Under the pieces are notes generated by a model, which worked only from the letters and a program-made list of their open reading frames with translations, searched no databases and was not told where the DNA came from. The position numbers were made by a program, and so were the translations under genes. A stretch of DNA of 64,000 bases from 2-12-FULL-60-25 sp003576745 (GTDB taxonomy: Bacteria > Patescibacteriota > Patescibacteriia > 2-12-FULL-60-25): the NCBI GenBank assembly GCA_030272835.1, contig SZOQ01000003.1:54008-118007 (forward strand), written 5' to 3'. Of this stretch, positions 40,220-49,226 are shown one piece after another. The stretch's first letter is position 1. Each line of letters opens with the position of its first letter.

Positions 40220-42220
40220 TTATTTTTTCGTATACACCCACGTGCCGTCCCAGCCGTCTGCCGGGGGCTCCTGCAAAAAATGCTGCGTGCGGGCGCGAAG
40301 GAGGAACGAGGGCGCATCGTCGGGGAACGATCTTAAAAGATCGTCGCAAGCCGATGAGGCTTCGCGGAACCGTTTGGAAAAATACAAATCGAGCGCGGCT
40401 TCAAAGGATGCGGCAAGAGTTTTTTGCTTCTTGGTCGCTTTCGGCGACTCCGCGACGGCTTCAAAAATGGTCACGGGCTCTGTTTTTCCCTTTACCGCCA
40501 CCTTGTCGAGCTTGCGGAGGAGAATAGCCCCATCGAGATCGTCCGCCGTGGCCTCCGTAATGATCGTGCTCACGCCGTATTCCTTGGTGAGTCCCTCGAG
40601 CCTCGATGCGAGGTTTACGGCATCCCCGATAACGGTGTAATCCGTGTGGATTTTCCCGCCGATATTCCCCACGATCACTTCACCCGTATTCAGGCCCATG
40701 CCCACCCGCAGCTTGAGATCGCCGAAGGCGCCCTCCGTATTCATGGCATCGAGCGCTTCGCGCATGCGCAGGGCGGCGGTAACGCCGCGAAGGGCGTGGT
40801 CGGCCTGGTCAAGCGGCGCATTCCAAAACGCCATCACAGCATCGCCGATGTATTTGTCGAGCGTTCCTTCCGTGGAAAACACAATATCCGTCATGCGCTC
40901 CAAATAGCGGTTCAGGTATTCCACCAGCGTCTCCGCATCCATGGACTCGGAAATGCTCGTGAACCCGCGGATGTCCGAAAAAAATATGGTCATGCGCCGC
41001 CGGTCGCCGCCGAGTTTGAGCTTGGCCGGATCTTTCAGGATGCTGTCGACCACCGAGGGGGTCACATACCTCGAAAAGACGCCGCGCAACTCTCGTTTTT
41101 CCTGTTCCGCCGCCATGCGCCGTTCGAGCGTGACCATGGCATAGCCCGCTCCGAGTACGAATGTGGGCCATACCACGTCTATAACGAATCCTCGATCAAA
41201 TGCCACGAAAGCCGTAATAAGAATGGCGGCCCACATGGCGACCGACAGTAGCGCGCTCCATCGCGCGCGGACCAGAGGAATAAGCAGTCCCATAAAAGCG
41301 CCGAGCGCGAGCAAAAGCAGGGCAGTGGCCCAGCCGGGCGCAGGAACGAGCCATCGCCGCGACAGCAGGGTATCGAGCAGGGACGCATGAATTTCCACGC
41401 CGGGCATGGGCGCCCCCAGGGACACGGGAGTGATTTGCTCATCGTGCAGATTCGGCGCCGTGCTCCCCACAAGGACAATGCTGTTTTTGAATATGGAAAG
41501 ATCGGTATTGTCCAAAAGAATGTCGGCAGCGCTCACGCGGGGAAACGCGGCACCGGGCTCTCCAGGGTAATTCGCGAGTATGCGTCCCGCGCCGTCGCTC
41601 GGGATGGTACTCATATCCGGCGCGCGATTGACGAATTGCGCGATTTCATACGCGAATGCCGAAACGATGTTTTCTCCCGACGAATCCGCGACGCGCAATG
41701 GCACGCGCCGCACCACCCCGTCATCGTCGGGCGGCGTATTCGTGTGGCCGGCGCGCGCCGCGGCGTTCAAAATGGTCGTGATGCTCTTGAGGACGCCGTC
41801 CGGCGCATAGCTGAAACCGCCTCCAGATGTCCGTTTGAGTGGAAGCTCAACGGGCAACACCACGTTTCCGGCATCGATCATGGCCGCGGCGAGCGCATTG
41901 TCGTTTTGCGCATCCTGCGGCTCCGGAAAATTCACATCATACCCGATCACGGCGGCGCCGGCCCTGTGCAGTTTCCGGATAAGATCCCCGTGAACGCGGC
42001 GATCCCACGGCCAGCGGCCGATGCGGGTAATGGACGCATCGTCGATGGCGACAATGACGATGGACGGATCCGGCGTGCGTTCCAGAAAAAAACGATCCGT
42101 CGCCCGATCGCTCCAGCTGCCGAGAATGCCGGAGGCAAACGCGAGCGCCCCGAAGACGCCAACCCCGATTCCGACCGCGAGCGGACGCCGAAGGTTCTTG
42201 TGTTCCGTGCGCTCGCGCAT
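40220..42220 (-). CDS. CHASE2-domain class III adenylate/guanylate cyclase
   Basis: Membrane signalling enzyme, 666 residues. Seen: an N-terminal membrane helix, then an extracellular CHASE2 domain (about 40-290; DPSIVIVAIDDASITRIGRW, VIGYDVNFPEPQ, IVLVGSTAPNLHDEQITPV, PGVEIHASLLDTLLS). Three membrane helices follow (about 295-370), then a class III cyclase domain with FSDIRGFTSISESMD near 411 and DKYIGDAVMAFWNAP near 450 (both metal-binding Asp present), and VIGDAVNLASRLEGLTKEYG. The C terminus has a short TPR-like helical stretch. It lies 16 bases downstream of the FecR-domain gene. The nucleotide preference and any cyclic-nucleotide receptor are unknown. Confidence 0.93.
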   Translation of the reverse strand: MRERTEHKNLRRPLAVGIGVGVFGALAFASGILGSWSDRATDRFFLERTPDPSIVIVAIDDASITRIGRWPWDRRVHGDLIRKLHRAGAAVIGYDVNFPEPQDAQNDNALAAAMIDAGNVVLPVELPLKRTSGGGFSYAPDGVLKSITTILNAAARAGHTNTPPDDDGVVRRVPLRVADSSGENIVSAFAYEIAQFVNRAPDMSTIPSDGAGRILANYPGEPGAAFPRVSAADILLDNTDLSIFKNSIVLVGSTAPNLHDEQITPVSLGAPMPGVEIHASLLDTLLSRRWLVPAPGWATALLLLALGAFMGLLIPLVRARWSALLSVAMWAAILITAFVAFDRGFVIDVVWPTFVLGAGYAMVTLERRMAAEQEKRELRGVFSRYVTPSVVDSILKDPAKLKLGGDRRRMTIFFSDIRGFTSISESMDAETLVEYLNRYLERMTDIVFSTEGTLDKYIGDAVMAFWNAPLDQADHALRGVTAALRMREALDAMNTEGAFGDLKLRVGMGLNTGEVIVGNIGGKIHTDYTVIGDAVNLASRLEGLTKEYGVSTIITEATADDLDGAILLRKLDKVAVKGKTEPVTIFEAVAESPKATKKQKTLAASFEAALDLYFSKRFREASSACDDLLRSFPDDAPSFLLRARTQHFLQEPPADGWDGTWVYTKK

Positions 42221-42236
42221 AGAATAGGCGCTCCGA

Positions 42237-44279
42237 TCAACGGATATTGAGCGTAATATCCCCCGTTACGGTGACGCCGCCCTCGGTAAACGATCCAAGG
42301 ATAAGCGCCGTCCCGACATAATCAAGCTGAGCGGTAAAAAAGCTGCCGTTCATGGAGCCGGCGGCAGGCGTGGGCAATTCATACACCGTTTGCGCCGTCA
42401 CCGCTTTGCGATACCCGTTGCTGTACACGGCAGAAGCGATAATCTGCGTGGTCGGATTCTTATATGCATCGATAAGCAATCCCTGGGACGATGAAAGCTC
42501 GAGCCCCGTGAGCGTCACCTGACCCTGAACGGTGACCGTAGCCGACGATGTGCGGACGGTGCCGTTGTCGTTCAAACTTGCCTGCACGGTAATGGTCCCC
42601 TGCTGGCTGCCCGTGACGGTGGGACCGTTCAGATTTCCAACGCCATTCACAATGACAAAGGTAGATTTCGCGGTGACGTCCGCAATGGCGCCGGCGGCTG
42701 TTTTCGCCTCAACAATAAGATTCGCCGCCTGCCCCACATTCACCGGATTCGGCTGAATAAAGAGCGTGATGGATTGGTATTGGGGACCCTGCGGAGAGTC
42801 ACCCTCTCCCGGCGACCCCGTTTGCGGAGGCTCCCTCGGCGGTTCGGACGGGGGAGGCCCAAGAAGCGTGGACGTGGCTGCGTCCGTTCCGTCTTCCGTG
42901 GACGTTGCCGTTTCATCAGACAAAGCTGGAGTCATGGCCGCCCGAAGCGCATGCCGTTCCGCCAAACCCCGCGCGATCAAGGCCGCAAGCTTTCCCCGAA
43001 GCGCCCGGCGCGCCTCCTTTGGGAGGGATGGCAACATCGATTCGGATTCGCGGGCGATGTTCTGAATTCCGCTTTCGGCCACGCTAAGCGATGTGGCGGC
43101 ATCGGTAAATTTCCGTGCCGCGCGGAAACGGGCCGCCTCATTCAATCGCGCATCAATGCCGAGCATGCGAACATACAAAAGCGCTGCGTCATTCCCCTCT
43201 TCGAGAGCTTCCAGCAGATTTTCCAGACGCTGCTTGAACGGGAACAGCGGAGAATCCGGACCGGCGTCCGCCACGAGAATATTCACCCGGGCAATGGCGA
43301 TGCGCATGCTCCTCCGCTCTCGTTCCATGGTTGCCCCTCGGAGCTGGGTGCGCGCATGCGTCTCGATCCGCGCGAATTCCTGGGCGGCCAATCCTGTTTT
43401 TCCTTCTTCGACCAGATTGAGGATACGGGCGAACCGTCGCGCGAAATACCTGGAGGCGAGCGCATCTTTCCGTTCATCGGAGGCGAATGCCAAATGCAAA
43501 TTTTCCGATGCCCTGCTTATGCCATACAGCACGCTGTCCGGACCGACGCCGCCCATCCGAAGAAACATCGTTTTCATCCGTTCCCGCTCATCATTCACAA
43601 ACGCCTCATCGGACTCCGTATTCCAACTGAACCACGGGCCGGATGTTACTTCTTCGGATATCGTTGAAGTCGCCTGAAGGTTCCCATCCGAGCCGTAGCG
43701 GGCACTCTGCCCTTCGGCGACAGCGCCGGGCGATTCAAGAAGAATTCCCTGACTCGGGGCCACATCCACCGCCGACTGGCTCACCCAGAGTTCGGACGAT
43801 CCGTCAGAAGCGGAAGAGATGTCGAATGCCGTTCCGCGCACCGTCGCCACCACGGCGCTGGTTTCCACGGCATACGAGCTTTCAATGTCGAACAGTTTCA
43901 AAACACGCGACCATATGCGTCCGGTTCCGAGTTTCAAAAGGATGTTTACCTTGGTCGGATCCTCCGCGTTTATCATTGCCTTCGTTACCGTCACTTCCGT
44001 GACATTCCCCAAACGGCTTTCCCCCTGGCCGCCAAAACGAATGACCGCGACGCCATTGGCGTCGGTTTTTACGCTCCATCCTTCGCCGATCTCCATGCCA
44101 GTCGCGGCGTTCTCCCACAGCGTTGTGCCGGGCCGCCTGACCTGTACATTCGATTCCTGAATATCAAGCGTCACGCCGCGTGGCGCTTCCGAAGAAACGG
44201 ATCCGAGCAGCCAGAACCAAATACCGACTCCGCACATCACGACAATCGCGGCACCCGCGACAAGCATCCATTTTTTCAT
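42237..44279 (-). CDS. FecR-domain membrane protein with DUF5667-like and Ig-like regions
   Basis: Membrane-anchored exterior protein, 680 residues. Seen: an N-terminal membrane helix (MLVAGAAIVVMCGVGIWFWLL). A FecR domain spans about 38-200, with WSVKTDANGVAVIRFGGQGESRLGNVTEVTV, LLKLGTGRIWSRV and YAVETSAVVATVRGTAFDI. A helical region near 250-360 (GPDSVLYGISRASENLHLAF, YFARRFARILNLVEEGK) resembles DUF5667. A Pro/Ser linker is followed by two Ig-like units to the C terminus. Known: FecR domains paired with CHASE2 cyclases occur in several phyla. Inference: it senses or scaffolds for the cyclase encoded 16 bases downstream. Confidence 0.87.
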   Translation of the reverse strand: MKKWMLVAGAAIVVMCGVGIWFWLLGSVSSEAPRGVTLDIQESNVQVRRPGTTLWENAATGMEIGEGWSVKTDANGVAVIRFGGQGESRLGNVTEVTVTKAMINAEDPTKVNILLKLGTGRIWSRVLKLFDIESSYAVETSAVVATVRGTAFDISSASDGSSELWVSQSAVDVAPSQGILLESPGAVAEGQSARYGSDGNLQATSTISEEVTSGPWFSWNTESDEAFVNDERERMKTMFLRMGGVGPDSVLYGISRASENLHLAFASDERKDALASRYFARRFARILNLVEEGKTGLAAQEFARIETHARTQLRGATMERERRSMRIAIARVNILVADAGPDSPLFPFKQRLENLLEALEEGNDAALLYVRMLGIDARLNEAARFRAARKFTDAATSLSVAESGIQNIARESESMLPSLPKEARRALRGKLAALIARGLAERHALRAAMTPALSDETATSTEDGTDAATSTLLGPPPSEPPREPPQTGSPGEGDSPQGPQYQSITLFIQPNPVNVGQAANLIVEAKTAAGAIADVTAKSTFVIVNGVGNLNGPTVTGSQQGTITVQASLNDNGTVRTSSATVTVQGQVTLTGLELSSSQGLLIDAYKNPTTQIIASAVYSNGYRKAVTAQTVYELPTPAAGSMNGSFFTAQLDYVGTALILGSFTEGGVTVTGDITLNIR

Positions 44280-44350
44280 AGAAAATCATTGCTAATTTAG
44301 CATTCATCGGATCGTCTGTCACGTTTCGCGCATCCGGTCTTTTCCGTCCA

Positions 44351-44379
44351 TTGACGCAATGTCAAAAATAGGTTACATT
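44351..44379 (+). promoter_or_regulatory. Promoter of RNase P RNA
   Basis: TTGACG (44351-44356), 17-base spacer, TACATT (44374-44379), directly upstream of the RNA's P1 helix. Confidence 0.75.
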
Positions 44380-44385
44380 ATTTCG

Positions 44386-44935
44386 GCTCGGGTAAAGCAG
44401 ACGGCCGCGTCCCGGTAAAAACGGGATGAGGAAAGTCCGAACACCGTTTGGAGCAGCAATGTTCCTTTCACGGAGAGCCGCTAACGGCGGCCGGGATATA
44501 GCAACGCGAACGAAAGGACACGTGCCGGACGTCCCGTTGTAAACCCAGGGAAAGTCCCGGTGAAAACCGGGATCGACGCATCGTAAAAAATGCGCCGATG
44601 CCACAGAGACCATACTACCCGGTCTGCATGCAGACCGGGGAAACGTGAAAAGTGATGCGGTGCGGTTGTCCGTCGAAAGACGCGCAACTGCTACGTATTT
44701 CCCGCGGCGGCAACGCCGCGAGGCGGTAAACCCTCTCCGGTGCAAGAGCAAGAGTCTGTTTTTCGATCGCGAACAGTGGTCGGAAAAGAGACGACTGGTA
44801 GCTCGCAACGAGGTGCCGAGCAATCGGCATCCCAGATAGATGGCCGTCACTTCTTCATCATCGGGTTTGGGGGACTTGTCCCCCGAAATCCGCATGGCAA
44901 AGAAGGACAGAATTCGGCTTATCGCTTCATCCGCG
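44386..44935 (+). ncRNA. rnpB: RNase P RNA, type A
   Basis: Catalytic RNA of RNase P. Seen: the conserved 5' core GAGGAAAGTCCGAACACC, CACAGAGACCATACTACC, the GTGAAAAGTGATGCGGTGCGG block, AGATAGATGGCCGTC and the 3' GACAGAATTCGGCTTATCG. P1 can be formed from CGGGTAAAGC (44389-44398) and GCTTCATCCG (about 44924-44933) with one mismatch. The length of about 550 is longer than the usual ~350-400 because of extended helices (for example CCCGGTCTGCATGCAGACCGGG near 44618). Ends are approximate. Confidence 0.93.
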
Positions 44936-44943
44936 CAACAAAA

Positions 44944-44965
44944 CTCCCCGAACGGGGATTTTTGT
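44944..44965 (+). terminator. Terminator after rnpB
   Basis: CTCCCCG-AA-CGGGGA followed by TTTTTGTTTT. Confidence 0.85.
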
Positions 44966-44997
44966 TTTGACGCATCCCGTCAATCGTGGGTTGTTCG

Positions 44998-45006
44998 TGC
45001 TATGAT
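44998..45006 (+). promoter_or_regulatory. Extended -10 promoter of the sugar-phosphate transferase gene
   Basis: TGC immediately before TATGAT (45001-45006), 14 bases from the ATG at 45021. Confidence 0.5.
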
Positions 45007-45020
45007 ATCGGACGATTCCC

Positions 45021-46442
45021 ATGCGACGAAAATTCGATCTCACGTTTACTGCCCTGCAGATTCCGCTGGACCTTTTTGCCCTGCTTGCCGCTGCCGGAGG
45101 CGCATACAGCCTCCGCTTTTCGGAAACGCTGCGCGACATACGGCCTATCCTGACGGAAATCCCCTTTCGGGATTACATGGCCACGGCCGTGCTGTTCAGT
45201 TTTGTGTGGATCCTGTTTTTCGCCATCGCCGGACTCTATTCTACAACGCCACGCCGGGCGTGGCCGGAACTGGGGCGCATTTTTTTGGCCGGCACCGCCG
45301 GTGCCATGATGCTCATTGCCACGGTATTCTTCCAGCGAGAATTCGAGACATCACGGTTCATCGTCATCGCCGTCTGGTTGTTCAGCATTGCCTTTGTATG
45401 GTTTGAACGCCTGATCGTCCGCGTCATCCGCCACGCTCTGTTACGCGCAGGCATCGGACATAAGCTGGTGGTGATTATCGGACGCGGACGCGCAGCAGAA
45501 CAGCTGACGGCCTTGTACAAACAACACCCTATTTTTGGCTATACCGTCACACGGCATTTCAACGGGTGGAATGCATCGGTGCGAAAAGACCTGGAACGGC
45601 TCATACGCAAAGGGAAAGTGGATGAATGTTTGCTTGCCGATCCAGACATGCCCAAAAAAGATGCTCTCGAATTGATTCATTTCGCTGAATCCCATCACAT
45701 CACCTTCAAATACCTTGCCGACCTCTTTGCGGCGGCATTTTCGAATATTGAAGTATCTGCGGACGGAGGCGTTCCGATTATTAAGGTTAGACGCACCCCG
45801 CTCGAGGGCTGGGGGCGTATTTTTAAACGACTCTTCGATATTCTCGTCTCCTTCGCCCTTCTTATCATCCTCTCCCCCCTTCTGCTCGTTATTGCTCTGC
45901 TCATCAAACTGACATCGGAAGGTCCTGTCTTTTTCAGCAGACTCCCGGGCGGAAACAAGGTAATGCGTATCGGTGAAAACGGAAAGCCGTTCCATTACTT
46001 CAAGTTCCGTACCATGAAAAAGGATGCTCACAAATACCATCTCGATCCGGAGTTCATGAAAACATACGGCAGCCACCGCGAAGGCCCGCTTATGAAAATA
46101 AAGGATGACCCTCGTGTAACGAATCTGGGACGATTCCTGCGTTCCTGGTCGCTGGATGAGCTGCCAGAATTGTTTCTGGTCCTGAAGGGAGACATGAGCC
46201 TGGTCGGGCCGAGGCCACATCTCCCTGAAGAAGTCAGCTTGTATAAACCGGAACAGAGGCGCGTGCTCGATATCAAGCCGGGCATTACCGGCATGGCGCA
46301 GATTTCGGGCCGCGCGGATTTGGACTTTGACGACGAGGTGAGCCTCGATGCCTGGTATATCGAAAACTGGTCGCCGGCAAAGGATCTCTATATTTTATTG
46401 AAAACGCCGTTTGTTGTTTTGCAGAGAAAAGGAGCGTATTAG
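45021..46442 (+). CDS. Polyprenyl-phosphate sugar-1-phosphate transferase (WcaJ/WbaP-like)
   Basis: Starts surface-glycan assembly by moving a sugar-1-phosphate from a nucleotide sugar to a lipid carrier. Seen: four N-terminal membrane helices (about 1-130), a cytoplasmic nucleotide-binding-like region (LVVIIGRGRAAEQL), a fifth membrane segment (LFDILVSFALLIILSPLLLVIALLIKL, about 273-299), then the catalytic domain with GPVFFSRLPGGN, FHYFKFRTMK, LRSWSLDELPELFLVLKGDMSLVGPRP and KPGITGMAQISGR. Length 473 is typical. It is the first gene of the glycan cluster with two GT4 enzymes downstream. The sugar donor is not predictable. Confidence 0.94.
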   Translation: MRRKFDLTFTALQIPLDLFALLAAAGGAYSLRFSETLRDIRPILTEIPFRDYMATAVLFSFVWILFFAIAGLYSTTPRRAWPELGRIFLAGTAGAMMLIATVFFQREFETSRFIVIAVWLFSIAFVWFERLIVRVIRHALLRAGIGHKLVVIIGRGRAAEQLTALYKQHPIFGYTVTRHFNGWNASVRKDLERLIRKGKVDECLLADPDMPKKDALELIHFAESHHITFKYLADLFAAAFSNIEVSADGGVPIIKVRRTPLEGWGRIFKRLFDILVSFALLIILSPLLLVIALLIKLTSEGPVFFSRLPGGNKVMRIGENGKPFHYFKFRTMKKDAHKYHLDPEFMKTYGSHREGPLMKIKDDPRVTNLGRFLRSWSLDELPELFLVLKGDMSLVGPRPHLPEEVSLYKPEQRRVLDIKPGITGMAQISGRADLDFDDEVSLDAWYIENWSPAKDLYILLKTPFVVLQRKGAY

Positions 46443-46449
46443 CCTTTTG

Positions 46450-46735
46450 TCTCGGAAAGACGGCGAGGGCTCGGGTTGTGGGGAAGATTGTAGCTGGGCG
46501 CTTTTGATAATTGACACTGGGGCCGTTCAAGCGTTCCAGAGTTTTAGGGTTCTAGGGTTGGAAAAGAGTTTTGTGTCTTTAATAAACAGCATATGACCTA
46601 CGAACCTTCGATCTTACGGACCTACGGACACAAGGGCTAAGTACAAAGGGAACGGGTTACGGGGTTCTGGGTTACGGGTCTCGGTTAAAATTATGCCCCC
46701 CTACGCAACTACGTCCTACGCAACCACTGCCCTTG
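46450..46735 (+). repeat. Dispersed intergenic repeat, copy 8
   Basis: Fills most of 46443-46767. It shares with copy 2 the block GGGGCCGTTCAAGCGTTCCA followed by GAGTTTTAGGGTTCTAG (46520-46555 against 21025-21061), then octamers CTACGAACCTTCGATCTTACGG, GGG runs, and CCCCCTACGCAACTACGTCC. Confidence 0.8.
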
Positions 46736-46767
46736 TCCATTCCCGTCTGCGTGCCTAAGGTAGCGTC

Positions 46768-47901
46768 GTGCAACAGACAATCCCGTTCCGGCATCAGGAT
46801 GCCGCCACGTCGCGCGTGGCGCTTGTCCATGATTACCTTCTTCAGGACGGGGGCGGCGAGCGCGTGCTGCTCGCTCTCCAGGAACTGTTCCCGGACGCGC
46901 CCACATTTGCGCTGTTTTACGATCCCGATCGCGCGCATGTCGCCTTTCGAAAAAAAGACATTCGTACAAGCGTGCTTCAAAAATGGCCGTTCGTCAGACG
47001 GCATGAGGAATGGACCCTTCCATTCATGCCCATGGCCATCGAGCATCTGGATTTTACGGGCTATGATTTGGTTCTTTCGAGCTCAAGCTCCTTCGCCAAA
47101 GGCGTCATTGCGGCGCCCGGCGCCCTGCATGTGTGCTACCTCCATACGCCGACCCGGTTTTTGTGGGAAGAACGGATGAGTTACGTGAATGACCTTCCCC
47201 AGCCGCGCTTTATTAAACGCTATCTCCCCCATGTCCTGCACCGCCTGCGCATGTGGGACCGGCTCGCGGCCGAGCGACCGGACACCCTGATTACAAATTC
47301 CGAAACATCCCGACGGCGCATACGGCGATATTACGGACGCGATGCCTTGGTTATTCATCCTCCCGTGGATGTGGCTGCCATGCCTCGCGTGACGAGCGCG
47401 GGTTCCTACTGGCTCACGGGCGGAAGGCTTGTGGGATACAAACGCTTCGATCTCACGGTGAAGGCATTTGCGAAGCTCGGCATCCCGCTCAAGGTCTTCG
47501 GAACGGGACCGGAACTTTCCCGTCTGAAAACCCTGGCCGGACCGCGAACGAAATTTCTCGGACGCATACGCGACGACCAAAAAATCGATCTGTTCACCGG
47601 CTGTATCGGTTTTATCCATCCGCAGGTGGAGGACTTCGGCATCACGGCCATTGAGGCCATGGCTGCTGGAAAACCCGTCATCGCCTATGGGAACGGCGGG
47701 GCACGCGAAACCGTGATCCCCGGCGTCACCGGGGAATATATCGACACGCAGGCATGGGAAGATATCGGGGATGCGATTATTCGTTTTGATCCGTCCGCCT
47801 ATGATCCCATCACCGTCCGCGCGCATGCGGAGACCTTTTCAAAAGAACGGTTTCAAACACGCATGAGTCTTTTGATTCACCAGCTACTCTCGGGCCGCTG
47901 A
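46768..47901 (+). CDS. Glycosyltransferase family 4 protein
   Basis: GT-B retaining glycosyltransferase, 377 residues, probably acting on the lipid-linked surface glycan. Seen: VALVHDYLLQDGGGERVLLALQELFP, in which GGGER is typical of mannosyl/rhamnosyl-type GT4 enzymes; HVCYLHTPTRFLWEE; YWLTGGRLVGYKRFDL at the donor-domain start; and HPQVEDFGITAIEAMAAGKPVIAYGNGGARETV near 285-317 with the donor-binding Glu. The start is GTG at 46768, a few residues before the first strand. It is 11 bases upstream of the next glycosyltransferase, so they are co-transcribed. Confidence 0.9.
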   Translation: MQQTIPFRHQDAATSRVALVHDYLLQDGGGERVLLALQELFPDAPTFALFYDPDRAHVAFRKKDIRTSVLQKWPFVRRHEEWTLPFMPMAIEHLDFTGYDLVLSSSSSFAKGVIAAPGALHVCYLHTPTRFLWEERMSYVNDLPQPRFIKRYLPHVLHRLRMWDRLAAERPDTLITNSETSRRRIRRYYGRDALVIHPPVDVAAMPRVTSAGSYWLTGGRLVGYKRFDLTVKAFAKLGIPLKVFGTGPELSRLKTLAGPRTKFLGRIRDDQKIDLFTGCIGFIHPQVEDFGITAIEAMAAGKPVIAYGNGGARETVIPGVTGEYIDTQAWEDIGDAIIRFDPSAYDPITVRAHAETFSKERFQTRMSLLIHQLLSGR

Positions 47902-47912
47902 AACCAGAATCT

Positions 47913-48995
47913 ATGACGGAAACGCGAAAACCTACCCTCCTTGTGGATGCCCGTCCGCTCGCGGATCCGCATGCCGGAGGCGTACGCCGCGTGGCAGAAC
48001 AGATTCTCTTGGCACTCATCAAAAGAGACGTTGCGGACTGGACCTTCGTTACGACGGGCTCCCGCATTCCGAGCCTTCCTGCCATTTTTCAAAACCGTAT
48101 CGAACACGTCCATATCAAATGGCCGAACAAACTGTGGACGGCGGCCACGAGTTTCGGCACCGTGTCGCTTGATCGCGCAACGCGGCGGATCACCGGACGT
48201 ACATACGACGCGGCGATTCTTCCGAATCTCGGGTTCTCTGGCTACATGGAAATTCCGTATGCCCTGGTGCTTCACGATCTGTCATTTTTGATCGAACCCT
48301 CATGGTTCCGGAATACGTCGCGGCTATGGCATCGTGCGGTCAATGTTCGCGAACAAACGCGGCGCGCGAACCGCATCTTCTGCGTGAGCGAAACCACGGC
48401 ACGCGATGCCACGCGCCTGCTCGACATCCCCAAGGACAAGCTCGAGGTCTTCCATCCAGGCATTCCCCCGCTGCCAGCGCCGAGCCCCATGGGGCATGCG
48501 CCAAGCGCCCCATATGTCATGACGCTGAATGAGCGCGACCCGCGAAAAAACATCGGGACGGCCATTGAGACCGTGCACGCGCTCCGAAAGGAAGAAGTAT
48601 TCCGCGACCTCGAACTCGTCATCGCCGGATGCGGACGCGAAGGGACCGAAGAAGGGATAAGACGCCTCGGTCGAATCTCCGACGCGGAGCTCGCAGAGCT
48701 TTACGCCTCTGCGTCCGCATTTCTCTACCCGTCCTGGTACGAAGGATTCGGTTTGCCGCTCCACGAAGCCGCGCGCTTCGGCATTCCCTGCCTCGCGTCT
48801 GCGCACGGTTCGCTTCCGGAAACTGTGCCCGCGGGCACACTCCTCCTCCCGCCCATGAAACCCCATCTTTGGATCTCCATGCTCCGGGACGTTCTGCGAA
48901 ATCCCTCTGCCTATCGAACAGTATTTGATGAAGATCTTGAAGAAACTACCGTTCAAGGATTCATTCAATGGATACAACGCGTTTCACGGCAGTAA
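47913..48995 (+). CDS. Glycosyltransferase family 4 protein
   Basis: Second GT4 enzyme of the cluster, 360 residues. Seen: PTLLVDARPLADPHAGGVRRVAEQIL (donor-side Gly-rich loop), YALVLHDLSFLIEPSWF, IFCVSETTARDATRLLDIP, then YVMTLNERDPRKNIGTAIETV and the YPSWYEGFGLPLHEAARFGIPCLASAHGSLPET motif near 275-307. The ATG at 47913 follows the previous stop by 11 bases. The promoter for the surface protein lies just after its end, so transcription units change here. Confidence 0.9.
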   Translation: MTETRKPTLLVDARPLADPHAGGVRRVAEQILLALIKRDVADWTFVTTGSRIPSLPAIFQNRIEHVHIKWPNKLWTAATSFGTVSLDRATRRITGRTYDAAILPNLGFSGYMEIPYALVLHDLSFLIEPSWFRNTSRLWHRAVNVREQTRRANRIFCVSETTARDATRLLDIPKDKLEVFHPGIPPLPAPSPMGHAPSAPYVMTLNERDPRKNIGTAIETVHALRKEEVFRDLELVIAGCGREGTEEGIRRLGRISDAELAELYASASAFLYPSWYEGFGLPLHEAARFGIPCLASAHGSLPETVPAGTLLLPPMKPHLWISMLRDVLRNPSAYRTVFDEDLEETTVQGFIQWIQRVSRQ

Positions 48996-49069
48996 TCGCT
49001 TTTCCTCGAACCAAGAATGTCCAGGATGGCAATAACGCTGCGATACGAAATACAAAAAGCAAAGCAATC

Positions 49070-49098
49070 TTGACATTTTTACAACTTTCTGCTATATT
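49070..49098 (+). promoter_or_regulatory. Strong promoter of the large surface-protein gene
   Basis: TTGACA (49070-49075), 17-base spacer, TATATT (49093-49098), the best consensus match in the window, in an AT-rich segment. The leader to the ATG at 49227 is about 120 bases, has no clear ribosome-binding site, and shows no gene. Confidence 0.8.
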
Positions 49099-49226
49099 TT
49101 GGCGTTCGTAGCTGCTGATATTTGGCGCTACGATCCTTCCGAATTCGGCGTTTTTGGTCCAACAGAGACGTATGGACCTAAGACATTGAAAGGACAGATT
49201 CAATTATCTCAATCACCATTCATCAT

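Noticed and set aside
44362..44895. Minus-strand open frame across the RNase P RNA
   Set aside because: The plus strand matches conserved RNase P RNA core elements with its own promoter and terminator.
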